A DNA stretch of 64,000 nt from Pseudomonas chlororaphis (lineage in GTDB: Bacteria; Pseudomonadota; Gammaproteobacteria; Pseudomonadales; Pseudomonadaceae), in NCBI RefSeq assembly GCF_001921865.1, contig NZ_MSCT01000008.1:62001-126000 (forward strand), in the 5' to 3' direction. The notes under the pieces were generated by a model, which saw only the letters and a program-made list of their open reading frames with translations, ran no database searches and was not told the DNA's origin. Made by a program: the position numbers and the translations under genes. Shown here piece after piece: positions 43,818-52,798 of this stretch; position 1 is the stretch's first letter; each line of letters starts with the position of its first letter.

Positions 43818-45029
43818 ATGCCCCAAGCCGCCCAGATGTCTCCTGTCCCTGAAGCCCAGGGGCAATCGTCGTCCGTAGAGCAGGCAAGCCGGCTTGGCCT
43901 TGAGCAGGCTTTTGCCTTGTTCAACCAGATGTCGAGCCAGCTTACCGACTCCTACAGCATGCTTGAGGCCCGGGTGACCGAGCTCAAGGGCGAGCTGGCG
44001 GTGGTCAGTGCCCAGCGCATGCAGGAGCTGGCGGAAAAAGAGCGTCTGGCCAACCGTCTGCAAAATCTCCTCGATCTGTTGCCTGGCGGCGTTATCGTTA
44101 TCGATGCCCAGGGCATTGTCCGCGAAGCCAATCCTGCTGCTTGCGATCTGCTGGGCCTGCCCCTCGAAGGCGAGCTGTGGCGTCATGTCATTGCCCGCTG
44201 TTTCGCTCCGCGAGAAGACGACGGTCATGAAGTTTCGCTGAAAGACGGGCGGCGCTTGTCGATTGCCACTCGTTCGCTGGATGCCGAGCCGGGCCAGTTG
44301 GTGTTGCTCAACGACCTGACTGAAACCCGCCGCCTGCAAGACCAGTTGGCCCGGCATGAGCGTCTGTCGTCGCTGGGGCGCATGGTGGCGTCCCTGGCGC
44401 ATCAGATTCGCACGCCGTTGTCCGCCGCATTGTTGTATGCCAGCCATCTGACCGAGCAGGAACTGCCGGTCGCCACCCAGCAGCGTTTTGCCGGGCGGTT
44501 GAAGGAGCGGCTGCACGAGCTGGAGCATCAGGTTCGCGACATGCTGGTGTTCGCCCGGGGCGAGCTGCCGCTGACCGACCGTGTGACGCCAAAGGCGTTG
44601 CTGCAATCGCTGCAGGCCGCGGCCCTGACTCATGTGCAGGATGTGCCAGTGCGCTGGCAATGCGACAGCCATGCCGGCGAGTTGCTGTGCAATCGTGACA
44701 CCCTGGTGGGCGCGGTGCTCAACCTGATCGAGAACGCGATCCAGGCCAGTGCTGGCCAGGTGCGTCTGAAAGTCCATCTCTATACCCGTGGCAACAGTCT
44801 GCGGCTGTGCGTCAGCGATAGCGGCAGCGGTATCGATGCGGCGGTGCTGGAGCGTCTGGGCGAGCCGTTCTTCACCACCAAGAGCACCGGAACCGGCCTG
44901 GGGCTGACGGTCGTCAAGGCGGTGGCGCGTGCCCATCAGGGAGAATTGCTGCTGCGCTCGCGTCCTGGGCGCGGTACATGCGCGCTGGTGGTCCTGCCAC
45001 TGTTCTGCGGCGCTCAAGGAGTGGAGTGA
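43818..45029 (+). CDS. fleS: Sensor histidine kinase FleS
   Basis: FleS phosphorylates FleR to turn on class III flagellar genes. The 403-residue protein has no obvious membrane segment. It carries an N-terminal coiled coil, a PAS domain around residues 90-170 (L-L-P-G-G-V-I-V-I-D), a dimerisation domain with phospho-acceptor H195 in L-A-H-Q-I-R-T-P, and a HATPase domain (N-L-I-E-N-A; G-T-G-L-G-L). It is cytoplasmic. It lies five bases upstream of fleR in the same operon. Confidence 0.96.
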   Translation: MPQAAQMSPVPEAQGQSSSVEQASRLGLEQAFALFNQMSSQLTDSYSMLEARVTELKGELAVVSAQRMQELAEKERLANRLQNLLDLLPGGVIVIDAQGIVREANPAACDLLGLPLEGELWRHVIARCFAPREDDGHEVSLKDGRRLSIATRSLDAEPGQLVLLNDLTETRRLQDQLARHERLSSLGRMVASLAHQIRTPLSAALLYASHLTEQELPVATQQRFAGRLKERLHELEHQVRDMLVFARGELPLTDRVTPKALLQSLQAAALTHVQDVPVRWQCDSHAGELLCNRDTLVGAVLNLIENAIQASAGQVRLKVHLYTRGNSLRLCVSDSGSGIDAAVLERLGEPFFTTKSTGTGLGLTVVKAVARAHQGELLLRSRPGRGTCALVVLPLFCGAQGVE

Positions 45030-45034
45030 AGGTA

Positions 45035-46444
45035 ATGGCAATCAAGGTTCTACTGGTTGAAGACGATCGCGCATTGCGCGAGGCTCTGGCGGATACGCTG
45101 CTGTTGGCCGGTCATGACTACAAGGCGGTCGGCAGCGCGGAAGAGGCGTTGGAGGCGGTGTCTGGCGAGTCGTTCAATCTGGTGGTCAGCGACGTCAATA
45201 TGCCGGGCATGGACGGGCATCAGTTGTTGGGCCTGTTGCGGGCACGCCAGCCACAGTTGCCAGTCTTGCTGATGACGGCTCACGGCGCGGTCGAGCGTGC
45301 GGTCGACGCCATGCGTCAAGGCGCCGCCGATTACCTGGTCAAGCCGTTCGAGCCCAAGGCTCTGCTGGATCTTGTGGCGCGGCATGCCCTGGGTTGCCTG
45401 GGGGCGGTGGAAGGCGAGGGGCCTGTGGCATTCGAGCCGGCCAGCGCCCAGTTGCTCGAGTTGGCGGCGCGGGTCGCCCGCAGTGATTCCACGGTGTTGA
45501 TCTCGGGTGAGTCCGGGACCGGCAAGGAAGTGCTGGCGCGCTACATCCATCAACAGTCGTCGCGAGCCAGCCAGCCGTTTATCGCCATCAACTGCGCGGC
45601 GATTCCCGACAACATGCTCGAAGCCACGCTGTTCGGTCATGAGAAAGGGGCCTTTACCGGCGCGATCGCCGCCCAGCCTGGCAAGTTCGAACAGGCGGAT
45701 GGCGGAACCCTGCTGCTGGACGAGATTTCCGAGATGCCCCTGGGCTTGCAAGCCAAGTTATTGCGAGTGTTGCAGGAGCGCGAAGTTGAGCGGGTAGGGG
45801 CGCGTAAGCCGATAACCCTGGATATCCGGGTAGTGGCGACCACCAACCGTGACCTGGCCGGAGAAGTGGCGGCAGGGCGTTTTCGCGAAGACTTGTACTA
45901 TCGGCTGTCGGTATTCCCCCTGGCTTGGCGCCCGCTGCGTGAGCGCACCGCCGATATTCTGCCGCTGGCCGAGCGCTTGCTAGGCAAGCACGTCAATAAA
46001 ATGAAGCATGCGGCGGCACGTCTGTCCGCCGAGGCGCAGGCGTGCCTGCTCGCCTATCCGTGGCCGGGTAACGTGCGCGAGCTGGACAACGCCATTCAAC
46101 GAGCGCTGATCCTGCAGCAGGGAGGCCTGATCCAGCCGGAAGATTTCTGCCTGGGCGGGGCGCTGGCTTGTGCGCCGCTGCCGGTCATGGCACCCGTTGT
46201 GGCGCTGCCTGTGCGCGGTGTTCCGGTGGAGGTCGAGGCGCTGCCGGCGGATTCGGCGGGGGGCTTGGGCGACGATTTGCGGCGCCGAGAGTTCCAGATG
46301 ATCATCGATACCCTGCGGGCCGAGCGCGGCCGGCGCAAGGAGGCTGCCGAGCGCCTGGGGATCAGCCCGCGGACCTTGCGCTACAAGTTGGCGCAGATGC
46401 GCGATGCCGGAATGGATGTAGAGGCTTATCTTTTTGCAACATGA
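45035..46444 (+). CDS. fleR: Sigma-54-dependent response regulator FleR
   Basis: FleR activates class III operons such as flgF-L and fliE. The 469-residue protein has a receiver domain with phospho-acceptor D53 (V-S-D-V-N-M-P-G-M-D), and an AAA+ domain with G-E-S-G-T-G-K-E and an intact G-A-F-T-G-A. The C-terminal helix-turn-helix reads A-A-E-R-L-G-I-S-P-R-T-L-R. I take the ATG at 45035 (M-A-I-K-V-L-L-V-E-D-D), just after the fleS stop and an AAGG site; the open frame extends upstream into fleS. Confidence 0.97.
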   Translation: MAIKVLLVEDDRALREALADTLLLAGHDYKAVGSAEEALEAVSGESFNLVVSDVNMPGMDGHQLLGLLRARQPQLPVLLMTAHGAVERAVDAMRQGAADYLVKPFEPKALLDLVARHALGCLGAVEGEGPVAFEPASAQLLELAARVARSDSTVLISGESGTGKEVLARYIHQQSSRASQPFIAINCAAIPDNMLEATLFGHEKGAFTGAIAAQPGKFEQADGGTLLLDEISEMPLGLQAKLLRVLQEREVERVGARKPITLDIRVVATTNRDLAGEVAAGRFREDLYYRLSVFPLAWRPLRERTADILPLAERLLGKHVNKMKHAAARLSAEAQACLLAYPWPGNVRELDNAIQRALILQQGGLIQPEDFCLGGALACAPLPVMAPVVALPVRGVPVEVEALPADSAGGLGDDLRRREFQMIIDTLRAERGRRKEAAERLGISPRTLRYKLAQMRDAGMDVEAYLFAT

Positions 46445-46494
46445 ATCGTTTAACACTGGACCCGTGCCGGCTTTTGTTCGGCGTCGCCGTGGAG

Positions 46495-46513
46495 CTGGCA
46501 CCCTTGTTGCTAA
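46495..46513 (+). promoter_or_regulatory. Sigma-54 promoter of the fliE operon
   Basis: CTGGCACCCTTGTTGCTAA contains TGGCAC-N5-TTGCT with GG at 46497-46498 and GC at 46509-46510, exactly ten bases apart. It is among the best matches in the window and lies about 60 bases before fliE. Confidence 0.9.
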
Positions 46514-46571
46514 CACTCAGTAACCGCTGCGTGAGTGTCAAAAAATTGCGGGTCGTCAGAGAGAGTAGACC

Positions 46572-46898
46572 ATGAGCCAAGGTATTGAATTTAATCGGTT
46601 GATGTTGGACATGCGGGCCATGCAGATGGACGCCATGGCTCAGCCGAAATCGGCCGCTGTGCCGCAAGTGAGCGGCAGCAGTTTTTCCGACATGCTTGGG
46701 CAGGCGGTGAACAAGGTCAACGACACTCAGCAAGCCTCCAGCCAACTGTCCAGCGCCTTTGAAATTGGCAAGAGCGGCGTCGACCTGACCGACGTGATGA
46801 TTGCCTCGCAGAAGGCCAGCGTGTCCTTCCAGGCATTGACCCAGGTACGCAACAAGCTGGTTCAGGCGTACCAAGACATCATGCAGATGCCGGTTTAA
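46572..46898 (+). CDS. fliE: Hook-basal body protein FliE
   Basis: FliE links the MS-ring to the proximal rod. The 108-residue protein has the normal size and the family C-terminal region ([23 protein letters not shown]). First gene of fliEFGHIJ behind the sigma-54 promoter at 46495; fliF starts 15 bases downstream. Confidence 0.97.
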   Translation: MSQGIEFNRLMLDMRAMQMDAMAQPKSAAVPQVSGSSFSDMLGQAVNKVNDTQQASSQLSSAFEIGKSGVDLTDVMIASQKASVSFQALTQVRNKLVQAYQDIMQMPV

Positions 46899-46913
46899 GG
46901 ACGAGATTGAGTC

Positions 46914-48701
46914 ATGGCAGAAGCAGTCGCCGATAACGTTCCGGCCAAGGCCGCTCCGACAGAAGGCAAGTCGCCGCTGTTCGGTTTGTCCTTTCTGGAA
47001 AACCTCTCCGAGATGACCATGTTGCGTCAGGTCGGCCTCATGGTCGGTCTGGCTGCCAGCGTGGCGATTGGTTTTGCCGTGGTGTTGTGGTCCCAGCAAC
47101 CCGACTATCGTCCGTTGTACGGCAGCCTTGCCGGCATGGACGCCAAGCAGGTCATGGACACCCTGGCCTCCGCCGATATTCCCTACACCGTCGAACCCAA
47201 CTCCGGCGCCTTGCTGGTCAAGGCCGACGACCTGCCACGCGCGCGCCTCAAATTGGCCGCTGCCGGCGTGGCTCCGGGGGACGGCAACATCGGTTTCGAA
47301 ATTCTCGATAAAGAGCAGGGCCTGGGCACCAGTCAGTTTATGGAAGCGACCCGTTACCGTCGCGGCCTGGAAGGCGAGTTGGCGCGGACCATTTCCAGCT
47401 TGAACAACGTCAAGGGCGCACGTGTGCACCTGGCGATTCCGAAGAGTTCGGTGTTCGTGCGCGATGAGCGCAAGCCCAGTGCTTCGGTACTGGTCGAGCT
47501 GTATTCCGGGCGTTCGCTGGAGCCGGGCCAGGTGGTGGCCATCGTCAATTTGGTGGCGACCAGCGTTCCAGAGCTGAGCAAGTCGCAGATCACCGTGGTC
47601 GACCAGAAAGGCAACCTGCTGTCCGATCAGGCGGAGAACTCCGCGTTGACCATGGCCGGCAAGCAGTTCGATTACAGCCGTCGCATGGAAAGCATGCTGA
47701 CTCAGCGGGTGCATAACATCCTGCAACCGATTCTGGGCAACGATCGCTACAAGGCCGAAGTCTCCGCCGATGTGGATTTCAGTGCGGTCGAGTCGACGTC
47801 CGAACAGTTCAACCCCGATCAGCCGGCCTTGCGCAGCGAGCAGTCGGTCAACGAACAACGCTCCAGCAGCCTGGGCCCGCAAGGCGTTCCCGGCGCCCTG
47901 AGCAACCAGCCGCCGTCGCCGGCCAGCGCGCCGCAGACCACCGGTGGCGCTACCGCTGCCGCCGGCATGGTGCAGCCTGGCCAACCGCTGCTGGATGCCA
48001 ACGGCCAGCAGATCATGGACCCGGCCACCGGTCAGCCGATGCTCGCGCCGTACCCTAACGACAAGCGTCAACAATCCACCAAGAACTTCGAGCTGGACCG
48101 TTCCATCAGCCACACCAAGCAACAGCAAGGGCGCTTGAGCCGGCTGTCGGTCGCGGTGGTGGTTGACGATCAGGTCAAGGTCAACCCGGCCAACGGCGAA
48201 ACCAGCCGCGCGCCGTGGAGCGCCGACGAATTGGCGCGCTTCACCCGCCTGGTCCAGGATGCCGTGGGTTTCGACGCCAGTCGTGGCGACAGCGTCAGTG
48301 TGATCAACGTGCCGTTCTCGGCCGATCGCGGTGAAGTGATCGCCGACATTCCGTTCTATTCGCAACCCTGGTTCTGGGACATCGTGAAACAGGTCCTGGG
48401 TGTGTTGTTTATCCTGGTCCTGGTGTTCGGCGTCTTGCGTCCGGTGCTCAACAACATCACCGGCGGCGGCAAGGGCAAGCAACTGGCGGGGCTCGGCAGC
48501 GATGTCGAACTCGGCGGCATGGGCGGGCTGGATGGCGAGCTGGCCAACGACCGCGTCAGCCTCGGCGGTCCGCAAAGTATCCTGCTGCCTAGCCCGAGCG
48601 AAGGCTATGACGCACAGTTGAACGCAATCAAGAGTCTGGTGGCAGAAGATCCGGGCCGAGTGGCCCAGGTCGTGAAAGAGTGGATTAACGCAGATGAGTG
48701 A
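46914..48701 (+). CDS. fliF: MS-ring protein FliF
   Basis: FliF forms the MS-ring in the inner membrane, the base of the motor and export gate. The 595-residue protein has one membrane helix near residues 42-62 and a second near 485-507. The periplasmic ring-building motifs lie between them, and a C-terminal cytoplasmic tail (V-K-E-W-I-N) docks FliG. The proline/alanine-rich stretch around residues 315-380 is a variable loop. It overlaps fliG by eight bases. Confidence 0.98.
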   Translation: MAEAVADNVPAKAAPTEGKSPLFGLSFLENLSEMTMLRQVGLMVGLAASVAIGFAVVLWSQQPDYRPLYGSLAGMDAKQVMDTLASADIPYTVEPNSGALLVKADDLPRARLKLAAAGVAPGDGNIGFEILDKEQGLGTSQFMEATRYRRGLEGELARTISSLNNVKGARVHLAIPKSSVFVRDERKPSASVLVELYSGRSLEPGQVVAIVNLVATSVPELSKSQITVVDQKGNLLSDQAENSALTMAGKQFDYSRRMESMLTQRVHNILQPILGNDRYKAEVSADVDFSAVESTSEQFNPDQPALRSEQSVNEQRSSSLGPQGVPGALSNQPPSPASAPQTTGGATAAAGMVQPGQPLLDANGQQIMDPATGQPMLAPYPNDKRQQSTKNFELDRSISHTKQQQGRLSRLSVAVVVDDQVKVNPANGETSRAPWSADELARFTRLVQDAVGFDASRGDSVSVINVPFSADRGEVIADIPFYSQPWFWDIVKQVLGVLFILVLVFGVLRPVLNNITGGGKGKQLAGLGSDVELGGMGGLDGELANDRVSLGGPQSILLPSPSEGYDAQLNAIKSLVAEDPGRVAQVVKEWINADE

Positions 48702-49713
48702 CAATCGAGCCGCTACCGCCAAACTGACCCGGGTCGACAAGGCCGCGATTCTGCTGCTGTCCCTGGGGTCTACCGATGCCGCGCAGGTGCTGCGCCACAT
48801 GGGCCCCAAAGAGGTCCAGCGGGTGGGCGTGGCCATGGCGCAGATGGGCAACGTGCATCGCGAGCAGGTCGAGCAGGTGATGAGCGAGTTCGTCGACATC
48901 GTCGGCGATCAGACCGGTCTTGGCGTGGGCTCCGACGACTATGTGCGCAAGATGCTCACCCAGGCCCTGGGCGAGGACAAGGCCAACGGCCTGATCGATC
49001 GCATCCTGCTGGGCGGCAACACCAGCGGCCTGGATAGTCTGAAATGGATGGAGCCGCGCGCGGTGGCGGACGTGATCCGTTACGAGCACCCGCAGATCCA
49101 GGCCATCGTCGTGGCCTACCTAGACCCGGACCAGGCCGGCGAAGTGCTCGGCAACTTCGACCACAAGGCGCGCCTGGACATCATCCTGCGGGTTTCCTCG
49201 CTCAACACCGTGCAGCCGGCCGCCCTGAAAGAACTCAACCAGATTCTCGAGAAACAGTTCGCCGGCAACTCCAACGCTTCGCGTACCACCCTGGGCGGTA
49301 TCAAGCGCGCCGCCGATATCATGAACTTCCTCGACAGTTCGATCGAAGGCCAGTTGATGGACTCGATCCGCGAAGTCGACGAAGACCTGTCCGGTCAGAT
49401 CGAAGACCTCATGTTCGTGTTCAACAACCTTGCCGATGTCGACGACCGCGGCATCCAGGCGCTGCTGCGCGAGGTGTCTTCCGATGTGCTGGTCCTGGCC
49501 CTCAAGGGTTCGGACGAAGGCGTCAAGGAAAAGATCTTCAAGAACATGTCCAAGCGTGCGGCCGAACTGTTGCGCGACGATCTCGAGGCCAAGGGGCCGG
49601 TCCGCGTCAGCGATGTCGAAGTTGCACAGAAGGAAATCCTCACCATTGCCCGCCGTATGGCCGAAGCCGGAGAAATCGTTCTCGGCGGGAAGGGCGGCGA
49701 AGAAATGATCTAA
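48694..49713 (+). CDS. fliG: Flagellar motor switch protein FliG
   Basis: FliG is the C-ring subunit that meets the stator. The 339-residue product has the three-domain layout. The E-H-P-Q motif of the middle domain lies near residue 130, and the charged torque helix is in the C-terminal domain (L-R-E-V-S-S-D-V-L; R-D-D-L-E). It starts within the end of fliF (eight-base overlap), the usual arrangement that fixes FliF:FliG stoichiometry. Confidence 0.98.
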   Translation: MSDNRAATAKLTRVDKAAILLLSLGSTDAAQVLRHMGPKEVQRVGVAMAQMGNVHREQVEQVMSEFVDIVGDQTGLGVGSDDYVRKMLTQALGEDKANGLIDRILLGGNTSGLDSLKWMEPRAVADVIRYEHPQIQAIVVAYLDPDQAGEVLGNFDHKARLDIILRVSSLNTVQPAALKELNQILEKQFAGNSNASRTTLGGIKRAADIMNFLDSSIEGQLMDSIREVDEDLSGQIEDLMFVFNNLADVDDRGIQALLREVSSDVLVLALKGSDEGVKEKIFKNMSKRAAELLRDDLEAKGPVRVSDVEVAQKEILTIARRMAEAGEIVLGGKGGEEMI

Positions 49714-49722
49714 GGCCGCTTT

Positions 49723-50550
49723 ATGTCGTCCAGCAGTGATGAGCCCCACAGCGAACTGATTCGCGCTCGGGACGTCGGTGGTTTCGACGTCTGGGCATTG
49801 CCCAGTTTCGACCCGCATGTGCCCGAGCCAGAGCCCGAGCTGGAACCGGTTGAAGAACCACCGGCGGAAATCGAGGAGGTGCCGCTGGCGGAAGTCCGGC
49901 CGCTGACCCTCGAAGAGGTCGAGAGCATTCGCCAGGATGCCTATAACGAAGGTTTTGCCACGGGCGAAAAAGAAGGTTTCCACAGCACCACGTTGAAGGT
50001 GCGCCAGGAGGCCGAGGTGGCCTTGAGCGCCAGGCTGGCGCCGCTGGAGACGCTGCTGGGCAATCTGTTCGAGCCGATTGCCGAGCAGGATACACAGATC
50101 GAAAAAGCCTTGGTCAATCTGGTCCGGCACATGGCGCGCCAGGTGATCCAGCGCGAGCTGAGCATCGACTCCAGCCAGATCGAGCATGTCATGCGCGAAG
50201 CCCTCAAGCTGCTGCCGCTGGGCGTGGGTAACGTGCGGCTGTACATCAATCCGCAGGATTTCGCCCAGGTCAAAAGCCTGCGCGAGCGCCATGAGGAAAG
50301 CTGGCGCATCGTCGAGGACGAAGCCCTGTTGCCGGGCGGTTGCCGGGTCGAGACCGAGCACAGTCGTATCGACGCGACCATGGAAACCCGGATCGCCAAG
50401 ATCATGGACAAACTTTCCGACCAGCTTCACGAACAGGCGCTGCATCCCGCTGAACCGGACCTGAGCGTCGAGTTGGGCGCGGCCGCGGACAAGCCGGCCC
50501 CGGATGTCGACCCCCTCGGCGTTGCGCCGGACCTTGACGATGCGCCTTGA
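49723..50550 (+). CDS. fliH: Flagellar assembly protein FliH
   Basis: FliH binds and restrains the export ATPase FliI and links it to the C-ring. The 275-residue protein has a glutamate/proline-rich N-terminus with export-gate-binding aromatic residues (F-D-V-W-A-L-P). A coiled coil follows, then the C-terminal FliI-binding domain ([10 protein letters not shown]). Its 3' end overlaps fliI by 11 bases. Confidence 0.95.
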   Translation: MSSSSDEPHSELIRARDVGGFDVWALPSFDPHVPEPEPELEPVEEPPAEIEEVPLAEVRPLTLEEVESIRQDAYNEGFATGEKEGFHSTTLKVRQEAEVALSARLAPLETLLGNLFEPIAEQDTQIEKALVNLVRHMARQVIQRELSIDSSQIEHVMREALKLLPLGVGNVRLYINPQDFAQVKSLRERHEESWRIVEDEALLPGGCRVETEHSRIDATMETRIAKIMDKLSDQLHEQALHPAEPDLSVELGAAADKPAPDVDPLGVAPDLDDAP

Positions 50551-51898
50551 CCGCACCAGTTTCGGCAAGCGCCTGAGCAGCTACGCCGAAGCCACCGAAC
50601 TGCCGGGCCAGCCGATCCTCGAGGGCCGCCTGCTGCGCATGGTCGGCCTGACCCTGGAAGCCGAAGGCCTGCGTGCGGCGATGGGCAGCCGTTGCCTGGT
50701 GATCAACGACGACAGTTACCACCCGGTGCAGGTCGAGGCCGAAGTCATGGGCTTCTCCGGCAGCAAGGTATTCCTGATGCCGGTCGGCAGCGTTGCGGGC
50801 ATCGCGCCCGGTGCCCGGGTGGTGCCGTTGGCCGACACCGGCCGCCTGCCGATGGGCATGGGCATGCTCGGGCGGGTGCTCGACGGCGCCGGTCGGGCGC
50901 TGGACGGCAAGGGCGGGATGAAGGCCGAGGACTGGGTGCCGATGGACGGCCCAGTCATCAACCCGCTCAAGCGCGACCCCATCAGCCAGCCGCTGGACGT
51001 GGGCATTCGCTGTATCAACGGATTATTGACGGTAGGCCGCGGCCAGCGTCTCGGCCTGTTCGCCGGTACCGGCGTGGGCAAGAGTGTGCTCCTGGGCATG
51101 ATGACCCGCTTTACCGAGGCCGACATCATCGTGGTCGGGCTGATCGGCGAACGGGGGCGCGAGGTCAAGGAATTCATCGAGCACATCCTCGGCGAGGAGG
51201 GGCTCAAGCGCTCTGTGGTAGTGGCTTCGCCGGCGGACGACGCGCCATTGATGCGTCTGCGCGCGGCCATGTATTGCACGCGCATCGCCGAGTATTTTCG
51301 CGACAAGGGCAAGAATGTCCTGTTGCTGATGGATTCCCTGACCCGTTTCGCCCAGGCCCAGCGGGAAATCGCCCTGGCCATCGGCGAGCCGCCGGCGACC
51401 AAGGGCTATCCGCCGTCGGTCTTCGCCAAGCTGCCGAAGCTGGTGGAGCGGGCGGGTAACGCCGAGGCGGGCGGCGGTTCGATCACTGCGTTCTATACCG
51501 TGTTGTCCGAAGGCGACGACCAGCAGGATCCGATCGCCGACTCGGCGCGCGGCGTGCTCGACGGGCATATCGTGCTGTCGCGACGTCTGGCGGAAGAGGG
51601 GCACTACCCGGCCATCGATATCGAGGCGTCCATCAGCCGGGTCATGCCGGCGGTGGTCACCCCGGACCACATGACCCGCGCGCAGTATTTCAAGCAGCTG
51701 TGGTCGCGCTACCAGCAGGCGCGCGACCTGATCAGCGTCGGCGCCTATGTCCCGGGCGGCGATCGCGAAACCGACACGGCCATCTCGTTGCAACCCTCGA
51801 TGGTCGCGTACCTGCGCCAGGGGCTCAACGACAGCATCAGCCTGGGCGAAAGCGAAGCCCATCTGGAGATGGTTTTCGCCCCGGCGCCGGGCGGTTAA
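50540..51898 (+). CDS. fliI: Flagellum-specific ATP synthase FliI
   Basis: FliI is the ATPase of flagellar type III export. The 452-residue protein shows Walker A G-T-G-V-G-K-S near residue 178, Walker B L-L-L-M-D-S, and the family sequence A-Y-V-P-G-G-D. I use the ATG at 50540 (M-R-L-D-R-T-S-F), inside the end of fliH; an open frame begins 12 codons earlier but is not needed. Confidence 0.97.
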   Translation: MRLDRTSFGKRLSSYAEATELPGQPILEGRLLRMVGLTLEAEGLRAAMGSRCLVINDDSYHPVQVEAEVMGFSGSKVFLMPVGSVAGIAPGARVVPLADTGRLPMGMGMLGRVLDGAGRALDGKGGMKAEDWVPMDGPVINPLKRDPISQPLDVGIRCINGLLTVGRGQRLGLFAGTGVGKSVLLGMMTRFTEADIIVVGLIGERGREVKEFIEHILGEEGLKRSVVVASPADDAPLMRLRAAMYCTRIAEYFRDKGKNVLLLMDSLTRFAQAQREIALAIGEPPATKGYPPSVFAKLPKLVERAGNAEAGGGSITAFYTVLSEGDDQQDPIADSARGVLDGHIVLSRRLAEEGHYPAIDIEASISRVMPAVVTPDHMTRAQYFKQLWSRYQQARDLISVGAYVPGGDRETDTAISLQPSMVAYLRQGLNDSISLGESEAHLEMVFAPAPGG

Positions 51899-51904
51899 TC
51901 GTCC

Positions 51905-52354
51905 ATGGCCAACAGCCGTGCCGCGCGCCTGGCGCCTGTGGTCGAAATGGCCGAAAGCGCCGAGCGTACCGCAGCCCAGCGCCTGGGGCATTTCCAGGGG
52001 CAGGTGCGCCTGGCGGAAAGCAAGCTGGGCGACCTGGAGCGGTTTCGCGGCGAATACCAGCAACAGTGGATCGAGCGCGGCAGTGGCGGCGTTTCCGGCC
52101 AGTGGCTGATGAACTACCAGCACTTTCTCAATCAGCTGGAAACCGCTGTGGGGCAACAGCGGCAAAGCCTGGCCTGGCACCAGAACAACCTCAATCGTGC
52201 CCGGGACACCTGGCAGCAGGCCTATGCCCGGGTCGAGGGGTTGCGCAAGCTGGTGCAGCGCTACATCGACGAGGCGCGCCAGCTGGAAGACAAGCGCGAG
52301 CAGAAGCTGCTCGATGAGCTGTCCCAGCGCCTGCCACGCCAGGATCCTTACTGA
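51905..52354 (+). CDS. fliJ: Flagellar export protein FliJ
   Basis: FliJ is a small coiled-coil stalk protein in the centre of the FliI ring. The 149-residue product is almost wholly helical and rich in Gln, Arg and Leu, with the expected length. It begins six bases after fliI and ends the fliEFGHIJ run. Confidence 0.93.
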   Translation: MANSRAARLAPVVEMAESAERTAAQRLGHFQGQVRLAESKLGDLERFRGEYQQQWIERGSGGVSGQWLMNYQHFLNQLETAVGQQRQSLAWHQNNLNRARDTWQQAYARVEGLRKLVQRYIDEARQLEDKREQKLLDELSQRLPRQDPY

Positions 52355-52370
52355 TCGTCACCCCGTTCGT

Positions 52371-52398
52371 CGCCGCCTCGCGCTCGCCGCCTCGCGCT
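52371..52398. repeat. Two tandem copies of a 14-base unit after fliJ
   Basis: CGCCGCCTCGCGCT occurs twice head to tail (52371-52384 and 52385-52398), followed by a partial third copy (CGCCGG). It lies in the 133-base gap between fliJ and hsbA. No promoter is obvious in this gap. Confidence 0.8.
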
Positions 52399-52487
52399 CG
52401 CCGGCAACGCTTCGGCGGTTCGGGTTGCCCGGGCTTGTACGGAGTGCTAAACCTTGTACAGATTGCCATTCACAAGGACGCGATATC

Positions 52488-52793
52488 ATGTCAGTCGTTA
52501 CTGAAGTATCACCGGACGGGCAAAAGCTGACGATTTCGATCAAGGGGCGTTTCGATTTCGGCCGGCACCAGGAGTTTCGCGAGTCTTACGAGCGGCTCAA
52601 CAAACGCCCCGACTCCATCGTCGTGGACCTGAAGGACGCCACCTACCTCGACAGCTCGGCCCTGGGCATGCTGTTGTTGCTGCGCGATCACGCCGGCGGC
52701 GACGATTCCGACGTACGGGTGATCAACAGCAATTCCGACGTGCGCAAGATCCTCGCCATTTCCAATTTCGACAAACTGTTCGATATCAGTTGA
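52488..52793 (+). CDS. hsbA: STAS-domain anti-sigma factor antagonist HsbA
   Basis: A 101-residue STAS protein. The phospho-acceptor region reads Y-L-D-S-S-A-L-G-M with S56/S57 at the usual site. In P. aeruginosa HsbA is the output of the HptB-HsbR partner switch and binds FlgM or a diguanylate cyclase depending on phosphorylation, tuning motility against biofilm. The order STAS, receiver-phosphatase, Hpt matches that module, here placed between fliJ and fliK. AAGGA precedes the ATG by about ten bases. Confidence 0.88.
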   Translation: MSVVTEVSPDGQKLTISIKGRFDFGRHQEFRESYERLNKRPDSIVVDLKDATYLDSSALGMLLLLRDHAGGDDSDVRVINSNSDVRKILAISNFDKLFDIS

Positions 52794-52798
52794 TCGGC

